NCBI GenBank assembly: GCA_003228915.1
Contig: QIGL01000040.1
Location: 1 to 62,499 of the forward strand
Direction: 5' to 3'
DNA: 62,499 nt
From: Acidiferrobacteraceae bacterium
GTDB taxonomy: Bacteria; Pseudomonadota; Gammaproteobacteria; Acidiferrobacterales; SZUA-150
In this document: one piece after another, positions 56,408-62,499 of the stretch
Numbering within the stretch: position 1 is the stretch's first letter
How the letters are laid out: every line of letters starts with the position of its first letter
The notes under the pieces: model-generated
Told to the model about the DNA's origin: nothing
Databases searched by the model: none
Seen by the model: only the letters and a program-made list of their open reading frames with translations
Program-made: the position numbers and the translations under genes

Positions 56408-57259
56408 ATGGATTCACAAAAAAAATTCGATAAAAGCTATAGTTGCGAGTTTTTTCCGCCCAAGACAGAAAAGGGCAGGGAAAACTGGCGCGCGGCATTC
56501 AACGAGCTCAAGACGGTCAAGCCTGCCTACTTTTCCTGCACTTATGGTGCCGGGGGCACGACCCAGGCGGGCACTTATGACACGGTCAAAGAAATCATGG
56601 ATGGCGGTTTCCAGGCCGCGCCCCACATTACCTGTATTGGTTCAACGCCAGAAAAAATAAAACAACTGCTGGACGAATACATAAAATTGGGCATTAAGCG
56701 TATTGTCGCGCTGCGCGGCGATCTACCGGAAGGCCAGGACAAGGCGGGTCACTTTTTGTTTGCCGACCAGCTGGTGGCCTTTATCCGGGAACAAACCGGT
56801 GATCATTTTAAAATTGAAATAGCGGCATACCCGGAAAAACATCCTGAAGCCCGGTCCCTGGCTGACGACCTGTTGAATTTCAAAAAGAAAGTGGATGCCG
56901 GCGCGAACACGGCTATTACCCAGTTCTTTTTCAGTGCCGAGGCCTATTTCCGTTTTGTCGATGATTGTGAATACCTGGACATCAATATACCCGTGATTCC
57001 GGGTATTAATCCCATTACTAATTACACCCAGCTCGCCGGTTTCTCAAAACGCTGCGGCGCCGAAATCCCACGCTGGATCTGGACGCGCCTCGAAGGTTAT
57101 GGCGACGATCTTGAGGCCATTCGCGCATTTGGTTATGAAGTAACTTTAAATCTTTGCAACGAGTTGCTGGAAGCGGGCGCCCCCGGGTTGCATTTTTATA
57201 CCCTCAACCGGGCCCAACCTACGATCAAGCTTTGGCAGGATTTGGGCCTGAATAATTAG
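56408..57259 (+). CDS. metF: 5,10-methylenetetrahydrofolate reductase
   Basis: 283 residues. The FAD-dependent TIM-barrel family has CEFFPPKTEKGRENW at the start, TYGAGGTTQAGTYD, RIVALRGDLPEG, IEIAAYPEKHPEA, and ITQFFFSAEAYFRFVDDC. It provides methyl-THF for regeneration of methionine from homocysteine, the product of AhcY. It completes a metK-ahcY-metF methyl-cycle block. Methionine synthase is not in the window. Confidence 0.96.
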   Translation: MDSQKKFDKSYSCEFFPPKTEKGRENWRAAFNELKTVKPAYFSCTYGAGGTTQAGTYDTVKEIMDGGFQAAPHITCIGSTPEKIKQLLDEYIKLGIKRIVALRGDLPEGQDKAGHFLFADQLVAFIREQTGDHFKIEIAAYPEKHPEARSLADDLLNFKKKVDAGANTAITQFFFSAEAYFRFVDDCEYLDINIPVIPGINPITNYTQLAGFSKRCGAEIPRWIWTRLEGYGDDLEAIRAFGYEVTLNLCNELLEAGAPGLHFYTLNRAQPTIKLWQDLGLNN

Positions 57260-57471
57260 TACCGAAATACTTAATTTTTGTGAATAATAGTAACTACTCA
57301 CTTACGGTCTTACTCGGTGAAGTTTTTTAGACTGCTGGGCGTTTTGGTGTGCGATCTGGCTTGGGCTGGCCGATAATGTCAGGGTCGATATAAATTAAAA
57401 TAGTTCTTATGTTTTTGTGCTTACGGAAGGCAGGCTTGTGCCGTCGTTGCTGTTGAGCTTTTGTGGAAGAA

Positions 57472-57558
57472 TTAACTTACCAGGCCAATAATAACAACCA
57501 ACCCAATGAGCGCTGACACCAGAAAAAACGTTCGATTAAAACCAAATTTTTCTACCAT
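57472..57558 (-). CDS. Very small single-pass membrane protein (28 residues)
   Basis: ATG at 57558, preceded by AAGGAGA at a good distance, encodes 28 residues. A short charged head (MVEKFGFNRT) is followed by one hydrophobic helix (FFLVSALIGLVVIIGLV), then stop at 57472. It has a Shine-Dalgarno, a sigma-54-type promoter and a CRP-like palindrome in order upstream, which is strong support that it is real despite its size. No family is recognised; small one-helix proteins often modulate a transporter or kinase. The surrounding 57,260-57,798 gap holds no other ORF. Confidence 0.6.
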   Translation of the reverse strand: MVEKFGFNRTFFLVSALIGLVVIIGLVS

Positions 57559-57605
57559 GACCGACTCTCCTTGTTAAATTTATAATGATTTATGAAAGAG
57601 TATAT

Positions 57606-57623
57606 AAGCAATGATTGTGCCAA
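57606..57623 (-). promoter_or_regulatory. Sigma-54-type promoter of the small membrane protein gene
   Basis: On the minus strand TTGGCAC-AATCA-TTGCTT matches YTGGCAC-N5-TTGCW with the exact 10-bp GG to GC spacing. The start at about 57596 gives a leader of about 38 nt to the ATG at 57558. An alternative sigma-70 -10 box TATACT (57604-57599) overlaps, so the sigma factor is not certain. Confidence 0.65.
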
Positions 57624-57627
57624 CTTT

Positions 57628-57645
57628 CTGTGAACCAATTCACAG
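57628..57645. promoter_or_regulatory. CRP/Vfr-like palindromic site
   Basis: CTGTGAA-CCAA-TTCACAG is a perfect 18-bp palindrome containing TGTGA-N6-TCACA, the CRP/FNR-superfamily consensus. Its centre is about 40 bp upstream of the predicted start of the small membrane protein gene. That is a class II position for a sigma-70 promoter, or a repressing position over the -24 region of a sigma-54 promoter. Confidence 0.7.
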
Positions 57646-57798
57646 TTCTCGTAGCTTGTAATCAAGCAAGCGCCATCGGGTTTATATAAGCGCAGTAGTT
57701 TTACGCCCTGGCAGCTGCCGCTGGACGTCACAATATTGGTTATATGTGTAAAGCAATATCGTTATAATCAGCCCTGAAAAGTTGCCTCAAGGACGCTT

Positions 57799-58752
57799 AT
57801 GCGCAGACTATACCCGGAAATTACCCCGAATCTTCAAGACATGCTGGACGTCGGTGATGGTCATCAAATTTACTATGAGGAATCAGGCAACAGGGAGGGC
57901 ATACCCGTCATATTTGTCCATGGTGGACCCGGCGCGGGTTGCTCCCCTAGCCATCGTCAGTTTTTTGACCCAAGCCTATATCGCATAATACTTTTCGATC
58001 AGAGAGGTTGCGGTCGCTCCAAACCTCACGCGGGACTCACTGACAATACGACCCGGCACCTGGTTGCCGATATGGAAAAAATCAGGCTCGTACTAGGAAT
58101 TGAAAAGTGGTTGCTCTTCGGCGGGTCCTGGGGCTCCGCCCTTAGCCTGGTTTATGCCCAGACCCATCCAGAGATCGTGCTGGGCCTGATCCTGCGGGGA
58201 ATTTTCCTGTGTCGGCCCCAGGAAATAAATTGGTTTTACCAGGATGGCGCCAACAAAATTTTCCCGGATCACTGGCAGGAATTTATTTTACCTATCCCGG
58301 AAAAAGAACGATCTAATTTGTTAACGGCCCATTATCTTCGGATTACAGGTGACGATGACATCGCCCGAATGGCGTCGGCCAAGGCCTGGTCCGTGTGGGA
58401 AGGTCGCTGTTCCACCCTCTTACCAAAACAGTCGGTGATCGATTTTTTTAGCAATCCCCATACCGCCCTCAGTCTGGCCAGCATCGAAACCCACTATTTC
58501 ACGAATAACAGCTTCCTGACGCCTGACCAGATACTGGCGAATGCAGACAAATTAAAAGACATCCCCGGGACCATCATTCAGGGCCGTTATGATTTGGTCT
58601 GCCCCATGGAAAGTGCCTGGTCGCTCAACCAGGTCTGGCCAGGCTCAATCCTGGAAATTATTCCTGATGCGGGTCACGCCGCTTTTGAAAAGGGTATTAT
58701 CAACGCTTTGATCCTGGCAACAGAAGATTTCGCTAAACGCCTGTCTCAATGA
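57799..58752 (+). CDS. pip: Prolyl aminopeptidase (S33 family)
   Basis: 317 residues, start preceded by AAGGAC. It is an alpha/beta hydrolase with oxyanion HGGPGAG, FDQRGCGRSKPH, nucleophile Ser110 (FGGSWGSALSL), Asp in GRYDLVCP and His in DAGHAAFE. It releases N-terminal proline from peptides in the cytoplasm. It is followed by apaH (31 bp), so pip-apaH-apaG may be one transcript. Confidence 0.94.
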   Translation: MRRLYPEITPNLQDMLDVGDGHQIYYEESGNREGIPVIFVHGGPGAGCSPSHRQFFDPSLYRIILFDQRGCGRSKPHAGLTDNTTRHLVADMEKIRLVLGIEKWLLFGGSWGSALSLVYAQTHPEIVLGLILRGIFLCRPQEINWFYQDGANKIFPDHWQEFILPIPEKERSNLLTAHYLRITGDDDIARMASAKAWSVWEGRCSTLLPKQSVIDFFSNPHTALSLASIETHYFTNNSFLTPDQILANADKLKDIPGTIIQGRYDLVCPMESAWSLNQVWPGSILEIIPDAGHAAFEKGIINALILATEDFAKRLSQ

Positions 58753-58783
58753 TAAATACACAATTAATAACAAATAATCGCAC

Positions 58784-59638
58784 ATGGCCGTTTACGCAAT
58801 AGGAGATATTCAGGGTTGTTTTACTGCCCTGCAATTACTTCTGGAAAAAATTAAGTTTGATTCGTCCGCCGATAAACTCTGGTTCACCGGTGACCTGGTC
58901 AACCGGGGGCCAGAATCCCTGGCAGTACTGCGGTTTGTGAAAGGCCTTGGAGCCAGTGCCATCACGGTATTGGGTAATCACGACCTGCACCTGCTCGCCG
59001 TAGCCCATGGCAAAAAAAAACATAACAAGCGGGACACGCTCAGTGCCGTTTTGGATGACCCGGATTGCGATAGCCTGATGCATTGGCTGGCAAACCTGCC
59101 ATTAATTCACCATGACCCGACGCTCAAAACTACCATGATACATGCGGGGATATATCCTGGCTGGGACCTGGCAACGGCATTAAAACTGGGCAAGGAAGTT
59201 GAGGGTATTATCAGCAGTAAAAAGCTTCCTGAATTTTTGGAAAATATGTATGGCAATCACCCGGCGTTGTGGTCTGATGAGCTGGTGGGCTGGGATCGTG
59301 CCCGGGTTATCACCAACTGTTTTACCCGGCTTCGCTATTGCAATGATAGTGGCCAAATGGATATGGCCGAAAAAGGGCCGCCAGGCTCTCAGCCTGACGG
59401 GCTCAACCCCTGGTATCATTATTTGCCATCCCACCACGATTTTGGCGATATTTTGTTTGGCCACTGGGCAACGCTGGCCGCCGGTGAAACAGACGCAATA
59501 AAGGTGAAAAACCATGTTTTTGCCCTTGATACCGGTTGTTTATGGGGCGGCCAATTAACCGCTATACGACTGGATGGGCCGGAAAAAACCCTCATATCAG
59601 TCCCCTGTACAGCCGCCCAAACACCGTGGCCAATATGA
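58784..59638 (+). CDS. apaH: Diadenosine tetraphosphatase (symmetrical)
   Basis: 284 residues of the calcineurin-like phosphatase family. Metal ligand motifs: GDIQGCF, GDLVNRGPESL, LGNHDLHLL, MIHAGIYPGWD, and FGHWATLAAG. It hydrolyses Ap4A to ADP and also NpnN caps on RNA. It precedes apaG as in many proteobacteria. Confidence 0.96.
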   Translation: MAVYAIGDIQGCFTALQLLLEKIKFDSSADKLWFTGDLVNRGPESLAVLRFVKGLGASAITVLGNHDLHLLAVAHGKKKHNKRDTLSAVLDDPDCDSLMHWLANLPLIHHDPTLKTTMIHAGIYPGWDLATALKLGKEVEGIISSKKLPEFLENMYGNHPALWSDELVGWDRARVITNCFTRLRYCNDSGQMDMAEKGPPGSQPDGLNPWYHYLPSHHDFGDILFGHWATLAAGETDAIKVKNHVFALDTGCLWGGQLTAIRLDGPEKTLISVPCTAAQTPWPI

Positions 59639-59730
59639 TAATTTTTTAAACTAAAAAATATTTCACTAATTTATAACAAACGAAAAAATAAATGTCTAAA
59701 ATCTTGTTCGGCGAGACCAGCCGGAGGATA

Positions 59731-59760
59731 ATGTCCCCCAGACAATGGATAAACTTATGA
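59731..59760 (+). CDS. Nine-codon leader ORF coupled to apaG
   Basis: GGAGGA (59723-59728) sits just before an ATG at 59731 that reads MSPRQWINL and ends in a TGA overlapping the apaG ATG (ATGA at 59757-59760). The Shine-Dalgarno is much better placed for this mini-ORF than for apaG itself. Termination-reinitiation onto apaG is plausible. It could also be fortuitous. Confidence 0.4.
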   Translation: MSPRQWINL

Positions 59761-60143
59761 CCACAGAACAGAACAAACTGGATATTAACGTGGGTGTTAA
59801 AACCACTTACTTGCCTAATGAATCCTCACCTGATGGCGGCCGTTATGTGTTTGCTTATACCGTCACCCTCACTAACCAGGGCGAAAGCCCGGCAAAATTA
59901 ATCACGCGCCACTGGATTATTACAGACGCCAATAACCAGGTTCAGGAAGTACGGGGAGAGGGGGTCGTTGGTGAACAGCCTCACTTGCAACCTGGAGAAA
60001 GTTTCGAATATACCAGTGGTACCGTACTCGATACCCCTTTTGGCACCATGGAAGGCAGCTATCAAATGATTACCGACGAAGGCATAGAATTTGATGCCGT
60101 GATCCCGGTATTTCGCCTGAATATACCGGGCACACTACATTAA
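59757..60143 (+). CDS. apaG: ApaG protein
   Basis: 128 residues from ATG 59757, close to the usual 125; an earlier in-frame ATG at 59745 adds four. The immunoglobulin-like beta fold pattern YVFAYTVTLTNQGESPAKLITRHW, VRGEGVVGEQPHLQPGESFEYTSG and GTMEGSYQMI is complete. It is of unknown biochemical role; linked to apaH and possibly a nucleotide-binding protein. Confidence 0.95.
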   Translation: MTTEQNKLDINVGVKTTYLPNESSPDGGRYVFAYTVTLTNQGESPAKLITRHWIITDANNQVQEVRGEGVVGEQPHLQPGESFEYTSGTVLDTPFGTMEGSYQMITDEGIEFDAVIPVFRLNIPGTLH

Positions 60144-60233
60144 TAACTAATAACAATTGTCACCTGAATAACTGAACTAAACCGTCCCGTTATATACCAA
60201 GGTGTTAATTGTCTTTTTAAATGACTCAAACCC

Positions 60234-61667
60234 ATGTTTCGCAAAACAGATTTTGACTTATGTGTGATTGGCGGTGGTGCCGCAGGCCTGGTGGTCGCGG
60301 CCGGCGGTGTCGGTCTGGGTGCAAAAGTTGTCTTAATTGAAAAAAACCGGTTGGGGGGTGATTGCCTCTACACTGGCTGCGTGCCCAGCAAGGCCATGTT
60401 ACACCAGGCAGCCATCGTCCACACGGCACACCAGGCCACGGCGTTAGGCCTGTCTGTTACTGGCAACCCGAATCCAGGCCAGGTACAAAAATACGTGCAG
60501 TCCATCATCGATAAAATCGAGCCCCACGACAGTCCCGAACGTTTCCGAGACCTGGGTGTTGAGATCATTTTCGGAGAGGCGAAATTTGCCAATACCAATA
60601 CCATCACTATCGGCACCAGCACCATACGCGCACGCAACTATGTCATTGCCACCGGCTCCCGGCCTGCGATTCCACCTATACCAGGCTTGGATGAAACACC
60701 TTATTTTACTAATGAAACTATATTCTCTAACAAAACAGCCTTACCAGGGCTTGTCATCCTGGGTGCCGGCCCCATTGGCCTGGAAATGGCCCAGGCACAC
60801 CAACGACTTGGCAGCCAGGTCACGGTACTGGATATCTCGCCCAGTATTTTACCCCGTGAAGATCCGGACATGGCGGCTTTTGTCCAGGCCTCCCTGGAAG
60901 CCGATGGCGTAAAATTTTTACTGGGGCAAAATATCAGTAACATTTCCCAGACAGGTACTGGCATCCAGGTCAGCCTGACAAACCAGGACGGTTCATCACA
61001 GGCAGTCAATGGCAGTCATTTATTGGTTGCAACCGGCAGGAAAACGAATACCGATAGCCTGGCCCTGGACAAGGCAAAGGTTAACACCCATAAAAACGGC
61101 CTGCTAATCCTGAATAACAAGTTACGGACGACTAACAAACATATTTACGCCTGTGGTGATGCCGCCGGTCCTTATTACTTCACCCACATGGCGGAACACC
61201 AGGCGGGCATTGTCTTGCGTAATACCTTGTTTCACATGGGCGCTAAAACAGAAACCCGGGTTGTGCCCTGGTCTACCTTTACTGACCCGGAACTGGCCCG
61301 GGTCGGTTTGTCTGAATCCGAGGCAAAACAGCAAAAAGTAGCCCACGAGGTATACACATTTGCCATGGCAGAGGTTGATCGGGCTAAAACTGATGGCGAT
61401 ACCGAAGGGAAAATAAAAGTAATTATTAATAAAAAAGGGCTTATTTTAGGTGCCGCCATAGTTGGCGCCCGGGCCGGCGAACTGATCCATGAGTATGCGC
61501 TGGCCATGAAGCAAAATATGAAACTGGGCCAGCTAACCGGGCTGATTCATATTTATCCAACCCTGGCCCAAATTAACCGCCGGGTCGCAGACACCTACCT
61601 GAAAACGAAACTGACGCCGACCACCAGAAAAATAATGAAGTTTTTATTCAGACTGCGGGGAAATTAG
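60234..61667 (+). CDS. FAD-dependent pyridine nucleotide-disulfide oxidoreductase (MerA-like, not MerA)
   Basis: 477 residues. FAD motif VIGGGAAGLVVAAGGVGLGA, redox disulfide Cys44/Cys49 (GGDCLYTGCVPSK), NAD(P) motif ILGAGPIGLEMAQAHQRLG, second FAD motif IYACGDAAG, and a C-terminal dimerisation domain (LTGLIHIYPTLAQINRR). It looks like mercuric reductase and dihydrolipoyl dehydrogenase but has neither the NmerA metal domain nor the C-terminal Cys pair needed for Hg(II), and ends in a basic KIMKFLFRLRGN. The substrate is unknown. The separate lpd at 19.4 kb already serves the lipoyl enzymes. Confidence 0.88.
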   Translation: MFRKTDFDLCVIGGGAAGLVVAAGGVGLGAKVVLIEKNRLGGDCLYTGCVPSKAMLHQAAIVHTAHQATALGLSVTGNPNPGQVQKYVQSIIDKIEPHDSPERFRDLGVEIIFGEAKFANTNTITIGTSTIRARNYVIATGSRPAIPPIPGLDETPYFTNETIFSNKTALPGLVILGAGPIGLEMAQAHQRLGSQVTVLDISPSILPREDPDMAAFVQASLEADGVKFLLGQNISNISQTGTGIQVSLTNQDGSSQAVNGSHLLVATGRKTNTDSLALDKAKVNTHKNGLLILNNKLRTTNKHIYACGDAAGPYYFTHMAEHQAGIVLRNTLFHMGAKTETRVVPWSTFTDPELARVGLSESEAKQQKVAHEVYTFAMAEVDRAKTDGDTEGKIKVIINKKGLILGAAIVGARAGELIHEYALAMKQNMKLGQLTGLIHIYPTLAQINRRVADTYLKTKLTPTTRKIMKFLFRLRGN

Positions 61668-61707
61668 ATTGATATTTAAACGGACCCTGCTGAAGAAAAT
61701 AAAACCT

Positions 61708-61848
61708 AGGGAAGCTCTGGTCAATATATACTTGTCATTCCGACCGTAGTGGAGGAATCTAATAACTTCCTGATACTACTGAAGTTCCGTGGGTTGAGAT
61801 CTCTCCACTACGGTCGAGATGACAATTGAATTGATCAGAGCTTCTCTA
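61708..61848. repeat. Dispersed MITE-like repeat, copy 2, with terminal inverted repeats
   Basis: GGGAAGCTCTGGTCAATATA at the left and its near inverse AATTGATCAGAGCTTCTC at the right give terminal repeats of about 16 bp, enclosing the same blocks as the copy at 3395 (CTTGTCATTCCGACCG, GGAGGAATCT, ACTTCCTGATAC, GTGGGTTGAGATCTCTC, CGGTCGAGATGACAATTGA). Total length is about 140 bp, with no ORF. Its right end overlaps the stop codon of gyrB. Confidence 0.75.
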
Positions 61849-62499
61849 AACATCAAGATTGGCCACTGCCAGGGCATTGGTTTCAATAAATTCCCGCCTC
61901 GGTTCCACCTGGTCTCCCATTAAGGTAGTAAATATTTCATCTGCAGCCACGGCATCTTCGATATTGACCCGCAACAATCGCCGTACGGCCGGATCCATGG
62001 TGGTCTCCCAGAGCTGGTCCGGGTTCATTTCGCCGAGACCTTTATAACGCTGGATGTATTGACCGCGTCGGGCCTCACCCATCAGCCATTCCAGGGCCTC
62101 TCCAAAATCGGTGGCAATAGTCGAGCGCTCGCCACGCTTGATGGTCACCATGCCGGAAAAAAGTGATTCCAGTTTTTCGCCCAAGGTTCGCAAGGCGGTG
62201 TATTCACTGGAATTAGCAAAATTTTTATCCAGCCGACAATGCATCAAACCGCCATGAATATCTCGTGTGATAGCGACCTCAGCCGCACCCTCTTCGTTTT
62301 CAGCGACGGACACACTAAAATGTTGGCCGGCCTTTTTAATACTATCAAGCTTATTTTGTAGTAGCGCAACAAACTTAACCAATGCCTTTTTGTCATCCAG
62401 AGTTGCTTCGCTAAGTGCCGGTAAAAATAACAGCGCCCTAAGCACATCACTGGTGTAACGGCGGGCATGGCGACTAATAGAATGCTGCACCGACAAATA
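61846..62499 (-). CDS. gyrB: DNA gyrase subunit B, C-terminal part (cut by window edge)
   Basis: About 217 residues of the C-terminal end, reading off the window at 62499. The conserved [16 protein letters not shown] and [21 protein letters not shown], and [13 protein letters not shown] near the end, are the Toprim/C-terminal core of GyrB; the wording [13 protein letters not shown] favours GyrB over ParE. With GyrA it introduces negative supercoils. The stop TAG at 61846-61848 lies in the terminal repeat of the adjacent MITE-like element. Confidence 0.93.
   Translation of the reverse strand, partial: YLSVQHSISRHARRYTSDVLRALLFLPALSEATLDDKKALVKFVALLQNKLDSIKKAGQHFSVSVAENEEGAAEVAITRDIHGGLMHCRLDKNFANSSEYTALRTLGEKLESLFSGMVTIKRGERSTIATDFGEALEWLMGEARRGQYIQRYKGLGEMNPDQLWETTMDPAVRRLLRVNIEDAVAADEIFTTLMGDQVEPRREFIETNALAVANLDV

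Noticed and set aside
60234-61667. Mercuric reductase (merA)
   Set aside because: No C-terminal Cys pair, no NmerA domain and no mer genes nearby.

Overview
The window is a stretch of gammaproteobacterial chromosome. Several gene orders and families point there: ubiK beside the comM-type yifB; topA-smg-dprA-LysM followed by def-fmt-rsmB-DUF4390-ntrY-ntrX-trkA-trkH; apaH-apaG; mpl and mltA; lpxL-type acyltransferases; a SAH riboswitch before ahcY. Base composition looks moderate, with an AT-rich island at about 50.0-53.5 kb. No rRNA, tRNA or CRISPR array is visible. The genus cannot be named; an environmental, respiring, LPS-bearing organism fits. The left edge cuts the ammonium transporter gene and the right edge cuts gyrB.

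Layout. 0-3 kb: nitrogen module (TorF-type porin, glnK, amtB, all leftward) with a sigma-54 promoter and NtrC-like boxes, plus a second TorF-type porin. 3-10.4 kb: ubiK, yifB/comM, a membrane-anchored cytochrome c5-like protein, a large secreted S8 protease ending in a CFI-box, and an orphan periplasmic substrate-binding protein. 10.7-25.1 kb: TCA enzymes (sucCD; sucA-sucB-lpd), interrupted by a LemA/M48 protease pair, a Met/His-rich secreted protein facing an OmpR/EnvZ-type two-component system, and a DUF1499 protein. 25.2-36.2 kb: acetolactate synthase, DsbA, murein recycling (mpl, mltA), topA, smg, dprA and a LysM protein, all leftward. 36.3-46.3 kb: the rightward def-to-trkH run. 46.3-49.1 kb: three tandem LpxL-family acyltransferases. 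49.3-50.0 kb: a methyltransferase.

50,056-53,278 is a complete mobile element of 3,223 bp. It has near-perfect 16-bp terminal inverted repeats, an 8-bp target duplication, an IS1-family transposase at the right end, and four passenger genes. These are a HicB-like bicistron, a small basic KGG-repeat protein, and a protein joining a winged helix, a GHKL ATPase and a STAS-like domain. Between that regulator and the transposase lie four identical 11-bp boxes in near two-helical-turn register. They overlap or abut the predicted promoters of both genes. I consider this self-regulated cargo transposon the most interesting system in the window.

53.5-62.5 kb: the methyl cycle (metK, SAH riboswitch, ahcY, metF). 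Next come a 28-residue membrane protein with a sigma-54-type promoter and a CRP-like palindrome, then prolyl aminopeptidase, apaH, apaG with a tiny coupled leader ORF, a flavin disulfide reductase, a dispersed repeat and the end of gyrB.
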